DNA from: Nyssa sinensis
Taxonomy: Eukaryota; Streptophyta; Magnoliopsida; Cornales; Nyssaceae
DNA: 64,000 nucleotides
Direction of reading: 5' to 3'
NCBI GenBank assembly: GCA_008638375.1
Contig: CM018051.1
Location: forward strand, 11,190,387-11,254,386
A model generated the notes under the pieces. The model made no database searches and was not told the origin of the DNA. It was given only the letters and a program-made list of their open reading frames with translations. The position numbers were made by a program, and so were the translations under genes. Position 1 is the first letter of the stretch. Each line of letters opens with the position of its first letter. Shown here one piece after another: positions 1 through 11,719 of the stretch.

Positions 1-129
1 TATACTTACTGTTCATGAGATTTTTGAACTATTTCATGTCCAATAAATGAATTAATTTGATAAAGTTAGGATACCACTTCCTTTGACCAAGAAAAAAAAG
101 TACTTGTACAACTTACTTATAAGTATGGG

Positions 130-1690
130 TGTATGTGAGAGATTGTCATTATCAACTGGTCTCCTTATGAATGTCTTTATGGCTTTTCTCCTAATTATAG
201 TCTTCTTATGGTATTTGGATGTGCTTGTTTTGTTAGAACTTGGAGCCTATCTATGTTGTTTCTTGAATTTTGAGATGTTTTCACAAGTTTCGAAATAAAT
301 TGGATCATTTTGGATTATGAGATTGAACATAAATTACAGGTGATATAATTCTCACTTCAAGAGACTTCGTATTTCTCGTTATATCATATTTTGGGAACAC
401 AATATGTTATTCTTTATATCTCCATTCCACTTATTCTTTCCACCGACTTCCTTAATCTTTTTTTATTATATCTAGTTAACTTGTTTCCTAATGAACCTCC
501 TATTGACTCTTCTTTTAAGCTTTCCCTTTCGGTCTCTCTTAAGTCATCTACGTCGTCTATTGATCCTGTTACTAACCTTGAGTCACTTGCATTGACCTCT
601 TCCATTAACAATTCTGCTGATAATCTATCCCTTCGTCACTTAACTTAAGTAAGAAAATAACTTGTTCATATTCATGATTTTCATTATTTTTCCATTATCT
701 TTTCCCAACATGAGCCTCAATCCTATCGTGAGGTGATTTTGAATCCTCTTAGGCAGTAAGCAATGGTAGATGAATTGTAGGCACTAAAAAAAACACATAC
801 ATGGGACTTAGTTGATCTTCCTCTTGGAAACAATGCTATAGGTTGCAAGTGTGTTTACAAAATCAAATCTCACTCATATGGTTTAGTAAAACCTTATAAA
901 GCTCATCTCATAGCAAAGGAATCTATACAAAAATATTGATTGACTATAAAGAAATGTTTACCCCATTTGCTCATTTCACTTATGTTTAGAGCCTAATTGT
1001 GATCGTTATTGTCTGCAAACAAGGTTTTTTTCAAATGAACATCAAAAATGCATTTCTTAATGGTAATATTATAGAGGAGGTATTTATACAACCTCATTCT
1101 AAGGTATGTTCATCTTTCTCACAAGATCTACAAACTTTGTCGAGGTCTATAAGGCCATAAACAAGCTCCTCTTGCTTGGTTTGCTAAGTTTAGCCCCGTA
1201 ATTGCGGATTTTGGTTTCACTTTAAGTTCTCATAATTCTTCTCTCTTGATCCGCAAATTTGCTCATGGCTCTATTTTTTTACTTTTTAATGTTGACAAGA
1301 TTATCATCATTGGGGATAACATCACTCGCATTTTTTATCTAAAATAATTTCTCAATTAACACTTTGAGATGAAAGATATAGGACCTCCCAAAAAGTATTT
1401 GGGTCTAGAGATCTCTTTAGATTCCGATGGCTATTTTCCATCTTAGGTCAACTATGCCTCTAATCTTCTTGTTTGTGTTTGACTCACTAACAGCAAGACT
1501 ATTTCATGGTCTTGAGCCTAACATTATACCACTCAATAATTCAATCTTATATCGACAATTGGTTGCTAGTCTTGTTTATCTTACAATTACTTAGTCTGAC
1601 ATTGCTTATGCAATTCATTTTTTGAGTTAGTTCCTTTCCACCTATTATGGTCTTCAACACCTCGGAGAAGCTCGTGACCAAAAAAATGAA
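130..1690 (+). pseudogene. Degenerate Ty1/Copia polyprotein remnant
   Basis: In broken frames the plus strand reads as Copia pol. A post-integrase stretch comes first (about 180-450). The reverse transcriptase start follows at about 840-960 (GCKCVYKIKS, then a PYKAHLIAKE-like piece). Next come NAFLNGNIIEEV at about 1050-1085 and APLAWFAKF at about 1170. The segment around 1280-1420 corresponds to the region before RNase H (EMKDIGPPKKYLGLEISL), and a SLVYLTIT..DIAYAIHFLS piece sits at about 1570-1630. Many stops and frameshifts interrupt every segment, and the catalytic YVDD block is replaced by divergent sequence. I find no LTRs, so both ends are approximate. This is a dead fragment, transcribable at most as part of something else. 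Confidence 0.8.
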
Positions 1691-1728
1691 ACAACAACTA
1701 CACGTGTTCAAAATAAAGTAATTTTGTA

Positions 1729-1768
1729 AGGGTAATGTTACTGTAAGCTCGAGCTGATTGCATTTTTA
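1729..1768. repeat. End fragment of the foldback MITE family seen at 14310-14485
   Basis: The motif GTAATGTTACTGTAAGCTCG next to AGCTGATTGCA closely matches the inverted-repeat end of the foldback element at 14310-14485 (there GTAATGTTATTGTAAGCTCG on the minus strand). Only one arm is recognisable. It lies exactly between the Copia and LINE remnants. Confidence 0.45.
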
Positions 1769-1789
1769 TTCATCCCAACCATTTTATCT

Positions 1790-3645
1790 CTAGTTCATAG
1801 GAATGAAGTAATGAAAGTTATAAGAGAGGCAAAAGATAAGACATATGACGATTTTTATACCAAATTAGGAATAAAAGATGGAGAGAATAACATATACTAA
1901 CTTGCAAAGATAAGAGATATGAAAATCAAAGATTTTAATAATATTACATGCATAAAAAGTAAGGATTCAAAATTCTTGATGAATGATAATAAAATTAAAA
2001 ATAGATGGAAAAAATTATTTTGAGAAGTTATTGAATGAAAATCATATAGAAAACTTAAGTGTAGAGAAATCTTTAAGCAATAGGAAAAATATATTTTTCC
2101 GTAGGATTAGAATGTCCAAGGTCAAAAATGCTTTGAAAAAGATAAAAATTGATAGGGTTTTAGGACAAGATGGTATTGCTATCGAGATTTAGAGGTATTT
2201 AGGGGAGGTAGACATGTCCTGACTAACAACTTTATTCAATAAGATCTTAATAACTAAGAAAATTCCTGATAAGTGGAAGAAAAATATTTTAGTATCTATA
2301 TGTAAAAATAATAGGGATATTCAAAATTGTACAAATTATCGTGACATTAAATTAATGAATACTATAGAACTTTGGGAGAGAGTGATTGAACACTGATTAA
2401 GACTTGAGACAACTGTATCGGAGAATCAATTTGGATTTATGTTAGGGAAATCAACAATGGAAGTTATTTACTTATTAAGAAGAATTATGAAAAAGTATAG
2501 AGAAAAGATGAAAGATGTTTACATGGTATTCATCGATTTGGAGAAAGCTTATGATAAAGACCCTCAAGATCTAATATGATGGGTTTTAGAAAATAAAGGA
2601 GTTACAAAATGATATATCGAAACAATAAAAGGCATGTATAATAGGACGATCACAATAATGAGGACACCTGTTGGAGAAATAATTGAATTTCTTATCACAA
2701 TAGACCTACATCAAGGGTCAGTATTAAGCATGTTCTTTTTTGCCTTAGTAATGGATGAGTTGACTAGGCATATACATAATGACATTCTATGGTGTATGCT
2801 TTTTGCTAATAATATTGTCTTAATTGATGAAATTAAAAGAGAAATAAATGATAAATTAGAGATTTGGAGAAAAGTTTTAGAATAAAAAGGATTCAAGATT
2901 AGTGGGACAATAACTGAATATCTTGAGTGTAATTTTAGTAAAATTAGTAACACAAATAGGGATGTAGTGAAAATTGAAAATCAAAAGTTAATAAGAAGTA
3001 AAAGAAATTTACTATCTATGTTCACTTATTCATCAAGAGGGAGAAATTGGAGATGATGTTACTCATAGAATTAAAGCATCATGGGTTAAGTGGAGAAGTG
3101 TGTCTAGGGTATTATGTGTTCGGCAGTATACCTTTAAAAATGAAAGGTAAATTTTATAAAACAGTTATTAGGCTAACTATGTTATATGGAACAAAATGTT
3201 GAACAGTTAGAAAACAACATGTTAATAAGATGAGTGTAACCGGAATAAGAATGTTAAGTTAGATGTGCAGTGAGATAAAAGAATGATAGAATTAGGAATG
3301 AATATATTCATGAGATGATAGGAATAACACCTATAGGAGATAAGATGAGAGAACATCGACTAAGGTGGCATGATCATGTAAAATGAAGAAAAATAAATGC
3401 ACTAATAAGGAATGACAGCAGAGTTAATATTGAGGGTCATGCTAGGGAGAGGAGGTAGTCAAAATTAACTTTAATAGAAGTAGTTAAAAAAATATGATAA
3501 TGAATGGCTTAACAGAAAGAATAGCCATAAATATAAAAAAAAATGACGAGATAAAATTTATGTAGTCGACCTCAAATAATTGAGATAAAGCTTTATTGAG
3601 TTCAGTTGTTGTACTTTATCTCTGCCTTTTAAGTTATCTAATTGT
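1790..3645 (+). pseudogene. Dead RTE-type non-LTR retrotransposon (LINE) reverse transcriptase
   Basis: The translated plus strand gives the order of a non-LTR reverse transcriptase with many stops. IPDKWKK is at about 2260, NYRDIKLMN at about 2335, ENQFGFMLGKST at about 2420 and VFIDLEKAYDK at about 2530. HQGSVLSMFFFALVMDEL is at about 2710. The active-site block that is normally FADD reads LFANNIVLI (about 2800), so the catalytic aspartates are lost. The C-terminal part contains REHRLRWHDHVK (about 3350) and a VVVLYLCLL tail (about 3605), which I associate with plant RTE/BovB-like elements. No 5' endonuclease domain is visible and no target-site duplication was found. The element is inactive. 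Confidence 0.8.
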
Positions 3646-4087
3646 TAAAACAACATATCTTATTTAAGCTCAAACTTATAATAAATTCATAATCTGAAAT
3701 AAATGAAAATACCCTCTAAGTTCCTTTGGCAAACAAGATCTAGGTAAATGTTCTAAAAAAAACTCACTCAGCCATCATGTTACACAGAATACAAGTAGAA
3801 TGAAATTTTAATGTAACAGTCCTATACTCTAAACTGAAGAGAAATAATGTATTTCTTTCTATTTTGGTTTTTGGATAGCTGTTTTTCAAAAATCCAACCA
3901 ATATTATACAAACATTTCAATAATATAAAAATATGAACACCACCACCTTACAAGCACCCATTTCATCCTAAAACATCAGCATTCTATCTTTACAGGATTC
4001 CACTATTTGCTGAAAAATGTACCCAAATGGACAAGGCATTCCAAAAAGAATAAGAGAAAAGAAATGTAGAAGGTGAAGAAGTAAAGA
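3646..4087. other. Short AT-rich spacer, nothing recognised
   Basis: This stretch lies between the LINE tail and the 3' end of the RABA4 pseudogene. It has no coding-like segment, no repeat copies and no convincing regulatory site. Part of it is probably the former 3' untranslated region of the pseudogene, which runs leftward on the minus strand. Confidence 0.5.
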
Positions 4088-4357
4088 TTAAGAGAACATG
4101 CAACGACCTCTCTCCTTTCCAGAATCAGGCTCCTAGACAGGAACAATAATCTTGGTTCCCATGAGAGACGCCGACTTCACGTAGTTTGACATTGGCAGTG
4201 AGGTACTTCTTGTTAACGATCCGGTATATATCTGTTAGAACAGTCAAAAATGCAGTTTCCACATTAGTGGCCTCATGTGCAGACGTCTCCATAAAGCAAG
4301 ATTCTCTCTTTCGACAACCTCCTGGGCATCTTCACTTGGTATTGCTCAAAGGCTTCC

Positions 4358-4421
4358 CAAGTGTCACCCTCGAAGGCATTCTGGCATCGGGCAGACAATT
4401 GCGTGCGGGCCGTGTCACAAG
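4358..4421. mobile_element. 56 bp micro-insertion with CAAG duplication in RABA4 exon 2
   Basis: The GNKCDL-GSLRA region of the GTPase is interrupted by 56 bp (4362-4417) that are markedly GC-richer than the surroundings. They begin TGTCACCC and end CGTGTCA. CAAG occurs on both sides (4358-4361 and 4418-4421), as expected for a 4 bp target duplication. Removing the 56 bp plus one CAAG restores the normal spacing between CDL and GSL. The total of 60 bp keeps the reading frame but introduces stop codons. The origin is unknown; it resembles a tiny TG...CA-ended fragment. Confidence 0.6.
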
Positions 4422-5255
4422 TCACACTTGTTACCAATGAACATGATAACAACATTCTTATCGTCATGCCCTCTCAGTTCCTTTAGCCATCTTGTCACGT
4501 GGTCAAATGATTGACGCTTTATCATGTCATAGACCAACATTGCATCAACTGCTCCCTTGTAGTATGCGCTTGTCACCGCTCGATACTTGAGAAAAAAGAA
4601 AGGAGATAATTTCAAGACATCCAAATAAGAAAAAAAAATCAAATTAATTTCATTGACAGTCACTAAATTGGAGTTCATAATGATTGGCCCCGTTTCTTTT
4701 ATAGTATTCTATAATTTGGTCATGCTGGAACCAGTGACGACAGGTTACCTATTAGATCCCATCAAAGGAGTGGGCTGATACATCAGATTAAATTTTGCTA
4801 AATTGACAAAAGATATGCACACTCCGTAATAAAAGGAAAAGCATGTAGTTGATAAGATTTAATATGATATACCCTCCTTCAGTCCTTTGGGCTACACTAG
4901 AGTTGAATCAGGCTGAACTTCTATCAAGCAAGGTTCTTGTTAAACACGTTCTAACCATAAGTCATAACTCAACTCAACAAAGCCTTATTCCAACTATATG
5001 TTCTAACCATAAGTCTATGAATTAAATTTATCAGTCCATCTAATCTTCCTTTGTTAAGTCCCTCACATTCTATCATGGGTCATCTTGTCTCGATGGATCA
5101 TGGAAATAGGGAAGTGGAAGTTTTAAGGTTGTTAATGTAGTTCAGTATGATTAGAATTTAAATGATTGTCATCTACATTTGTGTTAATAGAGATAAATAA
5201 GGCTTGCATATGTGTATCTCCAGCCTATTTCTTAGAAAGCACTAAATTTGAATAC

Positions 5256-5638
5256 AATTTTGTTGTGAAATTAATGATGTATGCAACAAGAATTAGAGAG
5301 AAATAGATAAATCGACACTGAGAATTTACGTAGTTCAGCAATGCGCCTACGTCCAAGGGTGCAGTATCTTTTTCACTAGGTAGAAAATAGGGTTACAACG
5401 TATTTATACTGTAACGCAGTTAAATCCTAACCATAATCGGATACATTGAAATTCTCCAATATACCTTTACTGTACCGCAGGGGCAAGTCCCCCGCACCCC
5501 CAACCTATTATTCATTCCTAGCAACACAATTAAGGTTAAGCCGCATGAGTATTATGTGCTTCGCTATACTCTGCACATAATACTTATATACCTAATTTCA
5601 CTTGTTACAAGAATACAAGCCATATCTCTAACAAATTT
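5256..5638 (-). mobile_element. Solo LTR (probably Copia) with perfect AATTT duplication
   Basis: On the minus strand this 373 bp segment (5261-5633) begins TGTTAGAGATATGG and ends ATTTCACAACA, so it has the canonical TG...CA ends. It is flanked on both sides by AATTT (5256-5260 and 5634-5638). A TATA-like CAGTATAAATACG lies inside on the minus strand. The downstream AACTACGTAAATTCT and GGACGTAGGCGCATTGC words are common in plant Copia LTRs. No internal domain or second LTR is present, which fits LTR-LTR recombination. It sits in the intron of the RABA4 pseudogene, in the same orientation. Confidence 0.82.
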
Positions 5639-6489
5639 CAAATTTACTTACTTTCCTTTCAAAAGCACTACATCAACTATCTTCTTATAATGTTAATAAA
5701 ATAACATCTAAAACCTTCAAACTATTTTGTGGATCTATTTTCTGTAACACCAAGTATAACTTAATAAGCTGGAAAAGCAAAACTTTTTACCATTACTCTA
5801 GGTCGCCTTTGAGAAATTAATACTAGTACAATGCACTAATTCGTAATGATTTATTACTCCCTCTCCTTCCATTATTTTGTTGTTATTATTATTATTTTGG
5901 GTAAGTTTTCCTTTCATTATCTACGTTGTCTCAACCATCACACAATTTATCACAACAAGCCTTTATCCCAAAACTCAATGGAGCTAGTTTACCTGGATAT
6001 GCATCTACAATTATCTTTTTATCTCAACCATGAGAACTACTTAAAAATGAATAGATAAATTATCTAATCATGCCAAGGATAACGATTTGACTTCAAATTA
6101 CATTCCATATATCAGAAGGTAGATCCAAGTGCTAACATGGATCAACCACAAAAAAGCTAGAGACCAAATTATCCCACTAGGCTGATGTTCTTGTTAGGTC
6201 AAACAACTGGTAATTTAACACTCTAAGTATGTTCACTTCTATTACTTTTTAACACAATTAGCCACCTTCAGAGAGTCTAAGGTTAAGATTCCCTATATAC
6301 CATATGCATAGAAAAGCGAGTAGCAGAAGGCCACTACAGAATCTCGATCTGCATCCCCATCTAAGATATTAAAGCAACAGTTGATCCAACAAGTGAACTT
6401 CTAACTTAGGTGTGGGAAGTAATAAACAGAATGCCAATCCAAATTTATACAGTGTGGCATGAGAAAAACTTATATAAGAAACATGCAAG

Positions 6490-6532
6490 TAAAACACACA
6501 CACAAGACACACACACACACATATATATATAT
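6490..6532. repeat. (AC)n(AT)n microsatellite
   Basis: An imperfect run of AC dinucleotides broken by AAGA is followed by AT repeats, inside the RABA4 pseudogene intron. Confidence 0.9.
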
Positions 6533-7439
6533 GATGGTGGAATCCAAGGTTTCAAAAGCCATTAATAAGGCTTGCCTCACAGCAGCCAGTTATAAATTCC
6601 TAGATGTTTTACAATTAAGTGAGTATCACTATCATAGGCTTCTACCACAAGCAAAGTTGCACTTTCTCTACTCTGTTAGGTCTCCACTATTGAGGCGAAT
6701 GTCTCGTACGCATTTACAATGGTGCACAAACTGATGCACGTGGTATATGATGTTAAAGTGAAATAAATTAATAAACAAGGTCTCTTTTGAAATTAGACAA
6801 ACTTATCTAGATTCAAATAAAGAGAAGGTCCATTAGTGCACCTCCCCTAACTATACAATATTGATGCTTGTAGACTCCTAAAAAGTCCATAATGTCTTTT
6901 GAAGTATTGTTCAAGTCGCCATTTTTTTACTTGACATATTTATCCAAATTTTAGAACAAATACTGAAAGTCTTATGTAATATACCTTGAAACCTATGTGT
7001 AGCTATATATAGATTAAAAATCATAAACTTTCATTGTAAAAAATAACGAACATATTGGGAAAAGAACCAATATGCAGATGGTGACAGATTTTTTTTATTT
7101 TTATTTTTAGTTTCTATAAATTTGAAGGGATGAGTGAGAAAGGAACAACACAAGAATCTTGCATGCCAGTTTTGTTTATTCAAGCAACCAACATCAAAAC
7201 AATTAAATCATGAATTTGAAGATCAATGACATGCAATAATATTTTACGCACAAAAATCAGTTGCATGAGCATCAAAACAACTCTTGCATTCAAAATAATG
7301 TGGGTAAAGGGAGAGTAAATTTTCTCTGGTATGACCAATGGCCCCACTGTGCATTCTAAATAATGTGTTTGATGGTAACCTAAGAAGAAATTGAAGCAGT
7401 TCAGAAGGTGCTCGGGTCTCCTCCATCATTAGGCATAAC

Positions 7440-9100
7440 ACATGGAGATGACCTAGATGTAATTCGAATCTACTAGAAGAACTAATTGTTGCCACTCCAG
7501 ATAGCTTGGTACCCCACCAAGAAATGGAGGATAAGGCAAGATGGACACTAACAAAAGAAGGAATTTACACTGCAAATTATGCTTGGCACCATATCAGAAC
7601 TCAAAAGCCTAAAGTAGAGTGGAGCAATATGGTGTGATTTAAAAAAGGCCCTACCTAGACAAGCATTCATTTAATGGCTTACTTGAAGGAAAAGGGTTGG
7701 CAACTAGAAATAAATTGAAAGAATGGGGTCCTAACATTGAGGATAGATGCCCATTCTGTGATGAAAATAGTGAAACTATAGAGATTTGTTTTTTGAATGT
7801 GCACTTCCAGCTAAAATATGGAAAATAGTTCTTCAAAGCTGCCTCGTCTAGAGAATTCCTCAAACCTGGAATCAAATTATCATATGGGCAACAAATTTGG
7901 CTAAGAACCAATCATTTACTAACTCTGTAGCTTCATTAGCTCTATCTATTGTTATATATTTGATCTGGGCATAATGAGGTATTCGAAGGGAAGCAGAAGG
8001 AGCTGGACTTCTTGAGTACAAAAATAATAAGATCTATCAGTGCTATAGTTTCTACATAGACAAACATCCCAAATACATAGGATAATTGAATATTAAGTTT
8101 AAGCATTGGGGATACTAGTGCAACATTCCTTAAAAAGTGAAGACATGTATGCTTTTCAAATTACTCCTCTGCCTCATGCCACTTTGTTCTCAAATAAATG
8201 CTTTATCAGAAGTACAGGTTAGCTTGGCCAAAGGAGATGACTAATTTTTCTTTGATATAAGGTTGGGTTGTTTTGCAGATTCAATTGAGTTCTCATCTAT
8301 AGAATCTGTTTCTTCATTTGAATAAAGGGCTTTGATGGGGTGTGGAAGCTCTCAGTGAATGACGTTGTAGCCTGAATTGACATTGGGTTATGGTAGTTGA
8401 TACAATATTTTGGGGTCACTCATTAGGACTCTGTAATTGGGAGATGTATTACAACCTGGAAGGATACTGAGTGCAAATAACAGGATTGGTAATGTATACT
8501 TAAGAGCATATCTTCTTAAGCTCCCTCTCTAAGGACTCTATTCTATTTGTATTGATTGTTGATGCATGTAATGGAAATGGTTTTGGATCTGGGATTGGAG
8601 GTTTGGTTTATTGAAACCAACATCCTCTTTATCTGAAACAATTTTAGTTACATCAGATGGAGGATATCTAATTTGGTTGGGCAGCCAATTTACAATATTT
8701 GATTGCCTGTTAATCTTAGATAGCTTCTGGTATATGTTAGATGCCTCTATTAAGGATGATTGTTGTGTTGAAAACTAGTAGGGCCAATATCATCATGTTG
8801 TAGTATTAATTTGCTTTGGTTGATAGTTGGAGATAGAGACATTGGGTCCTTTAGGAAGAATGTTGTTAGTTTCTATTATAGTGTTGGGATGTTTAATGTG
8901 TCTGATGTTGGTTGCTTTTAAAAATTGTATTGGGGTTACCCCTATTTTTTTGGTGGTATTAGTAAACTTAACTTACCAAAAAGAAAAAACATCTCTTGCA
9001 TTTGATGTAACTTGTAACTTAGTCTAGGAATCATATGCTTGTTGACCAAAAAAATTTGGTGTATTTGATGGATGTCACATTGGAAAAACAAAAGTTGAGT
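7440..9100 (+). pseudogene. Dead L1-type LINE 3' fragment (zinc-binding RT C-terminal region)
   Basis: From about 7480 the plus strand translates to the C-terminal region that follows the reverse transcriptase in plant L1 elements (zf-RVT): DKARWTLTKEGIYTANYAWH, then WSNMV, ALPRQAFI.WL, CPFC-like remains and FFECALPAKIWKIV at about 7790-7830. Stops and frameshifts are frequent. The downstream part to about 9100 is low-coding sequence resembling the 3' tail of such elements, and its end is not defined. It is antisense to the host RABA4 pseudogene, inside its intron. No catalytic domain remains. Confidence 0.65.
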
Positions 9101-9361
9101 TGGTAATTAAAATGTTTAATAGAACATTAGCTTATTGGGTTTCATTTATCTGTTTGTGACAGGAGGATTTATTTGGGAAGAATATGACAGTCACTAAGTG
9201 AACTGTGCAAAGGCTAAGTGTATAGAAAGTGTCAGCTGCCTTCAATACATAAAGACTAAAATGGTATCACTCCAAAGAAAGTGACTAAATTCTATAGGAG
9301 ATGAGAGCATGACCCAAAGTGGCTAAAACAAATCATAGTGAATGATTCACCCAATCAAGTT

Positions 9362-9388
9362 AATGTGTGTGTGTGTATGTATGTGTAT
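9362..9388. repeat. (GT)n-rich microsatellite
   Basis: GTGTGTGTGTGT is followed by ATGT repeats in the RABA4 pseudogene intron. Confidence 0.8.
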
Positions 9389-10491
9389 TTGATGATGGAG
9401 ACCTGCCTTCCAATCAAGGGTCCTTTGGACGCTTGACAATTAAAGCAAACTCTTGAGATTTGACATTGCTCCCAAGAAATGCATAGTCTTTTATTCTAAA
9501 GCCTTTGCCAGCTGTGTGTATATATACATCAATATTTGAAGCTTTTGCAAAGATGTGTTCTCAATTATACACCAGCCTAACGACTGACATGGAAGTTCAG
9601 GATGTAGCCTATGCTACTCGGCCTTTGGTAAAGCCAAAAAAAAAAATGGAAAGGAGAAAAGAGAAGATGACCTTACTTCAATTTTCCATAAAAATAAGAT
9701 TGCATAATGACTATCATAAATGGAAGAAAAACAAGCATAAACCAATGTATAAAGGACAAAAATAGAAATTACTATTTACGATGGAGGCCTCAATTATCTA
9801 ATCCTTCTTCACAAATGAGTGAACTAACCCACTTGCAACGAGCAGGGCTCTAGAGATATTGCATAATTCGCCTTTAGTGTACCAGGCTACCAGCTGGTAC
9901 AAAGATCCAATGCCTCAACTGAAGACATGCATTAGAAAGATGGAGCACGTACCAACAGTAACTATATGCATAAAAACTACAGGTAGCTAAAAAATCAATC
10001 CAAAAATGTTGTGAAAACTAAAAAATCCTTAGGTCAGTGACATTTTTCCTACAAGTAAACAAAAAATAATTAATCTTGACTCTCACTATAACTGTATTTC
10101 ATAGGCTTATTTTATCTATGCTTTGATGTTAATCCTAGGTTTTTACAAAATAGAAAATTTTCACACACAAAAAAGAAAAAGCACAACTAGAAACTTAAAA
10201 CTATTGCGCTTTGCAATTGAACCAATTCAAGCTTGGAACTCAATACGAAACCGAAGAGAAAAGGGAAAACCTTTCTTGGCCAGCAGTGTCTCAAATCTAC
10301 GCCTTCACCGTCTTGTGATCAAGCCTTTTTGTTTGGAATTCAACCCCAATAGTCGCTTTAGACTCTAAACTAAATTCATTCCTCGCAAACCGTGCCAATA
10401 GCTGAAATTTTTCAACCATTGAGTCTCCAATTAACACAACTTTGAATACATAATCAATCTTTTGATTAAAATCTCCATACAAACTCGACAT

Positions 10492-11050
10492 TCTCACAAC
10501 CCCCAATCAAATTCCACTCATTCCCTCTTCCTCCACCAAACTCCTCAAATCCACAGTTTTGAACATACGATGTTGGGCTATGTGAACCCAAAGAAGTAAT
10601 GAAACAATTGTTTTCATTCAATCATGTAATTAAAGAAAATGAATTTGATCCAAAACATAGAAGTTTACGCATATCCGAAAGTTATTGAAAACTTAGCATT
10701 AGGGTTAAGGTTTCTGGGAAAACAGATGGTTAGATATTAGGGTTAAGGTTAGGGTTCGCGAGAAAAGATTAGAGAGAGTTCAGACATGGTGGTGGTGTAA
10801 GGTTTGTGTTGCATAACATACTTTTGGAGAGAGAAGCGCTTGAAGCTTCGTAAGACCAACGGCTACTGCGAGGCCCATTAAGTCTTTTTTTTTTTTTTTT
10901 TTGGTTTCCTCCTTATCGGGAAAAGATCGACCGACCTGTTAATTTGAAGCCCGCTAATATAAATGGGCTGGCCCACTTAACAGCCGTGCGGTGTCATTGT
11001 GTGTCCAAGATTCGAAATGTCCAATCTAGCATGGGCCATGCTTGGGCTGG
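10492..11050 (-). promoter_or_regulatory. Former RABA4 promoter/5' leader with telo-boxes and GGCCCA sites
   Basis: Upstream of the RABA4 start the minus strand carries AACCCTAAT/AACCTTAACCCTAAT telo-box words (plus-strand positions about 10699-10711 and 10735-10757) and several GGCCCA/TGGGCC and TGGGCT words (about 10871, 10965-10976, 11033-11055). In plants such words are typical of promoters of growth-related housekeeping genes. A poly-T run lies at 10886-10902. The assignment is by motif and position only. Because the coding region is dead, this is a relic promoter unless reused. Confidence 0.4.
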
Positions 11051-11719
11051 CCCATTTATTTTATTTTATTTTTTTCCCTCTAATTTTTTTTGCTTTATTT
11101 TTAAAGTCCTTAATTGATATTTTTTATCTTTTTATTTTTTTTTTTATAGAATTTTCAGTTTGTTACTTAATAGTAAGTGTTTTGCAGTTGTTCTTCTTTA
11201 ATTTATGTTATTATTTATTAGTCTATTAACTTATTAATACTTAGTAGTTAGTTTATTAATTTATTATTTTACTCTTACCTTGTTTTTTCTACTTTTTTTA
11301 AAGTTGTTAATTAGAAGTTACTAATTAATTACATTTTTTTTGCTTCGTTTTATAAGTTTATAATTTATTACTTTTTATTTAGTTAATTTGTTTCCTTATT
11401 TTTAAACTTTATATTAGTTGATATTTTGTTTAATTTTATTTTAATTTTTAAATATCATTAGTAGTTAACTATTTATAATTTCTTACTTGAAAATAAATAG
11501 ATAAATATTGATTGACAATAATTAAAAATAAAAATTCAATTACAAATGAGAATTTTTTGTGTCTGCATCTAGTTTATTTTAATTATCAGGTTGCCTATTT
11601 ATTTTTTAGAATTAAGCCTTACGTAGTTCATTACATTTGAATTATAATGTGGATTTTCTTGATACATGTACCAACTAATTTATTATAAAAGAAAATATAT
11701 TTATGATGATGTCATCCCA
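11051..11719. other. Very AT-rich spacer, nothing recognised
   Basis: The sequence is dominated by T-rich runs and short TTATT/TTAATT words. No open frame resembles a protein and no tandem structure is evident. Confidence 0.5.

Larger units (their letters stand above)
4088..10491 (-). pseudogene. RABA4d: RABA4-type (Rab11 clade) small GTPase pseudogene, two exons
   Basis: Exon 1 (10271-10491) starts [19 protein letters not shown], typical of plant RABA4 GTPases, which direct secretory vesicles from the trans-Golgi to sites of polar growth. The P-loop that should read GDSAVGKS reads GDSMVEKF, so the nucleotide-binding glycine and serine are lost. About two codons are missing after EFQTK. In the following WDTAGQ region the preceding Gln and the Trp are both stop codons. 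Exon 1 ends CAAGAAAG before GTTTTC, a usable donor. Exon 2 (4088-4585) resumes [20 protein letters not shown] and GNKCDL, but one base is missing at the junction. It then carries a 60 bp insertion, an Arg-to-stop, a frameshift before the FMETSA box (G5 region), and another near the C-terminus (GTKIIVP, then SGKERGRCMFS, without the usual double cysteine). The intron is 5.7 kb. The start is the ATG at 10491. This is clearly non-functional as a GTPase. Confidence 0.88.
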
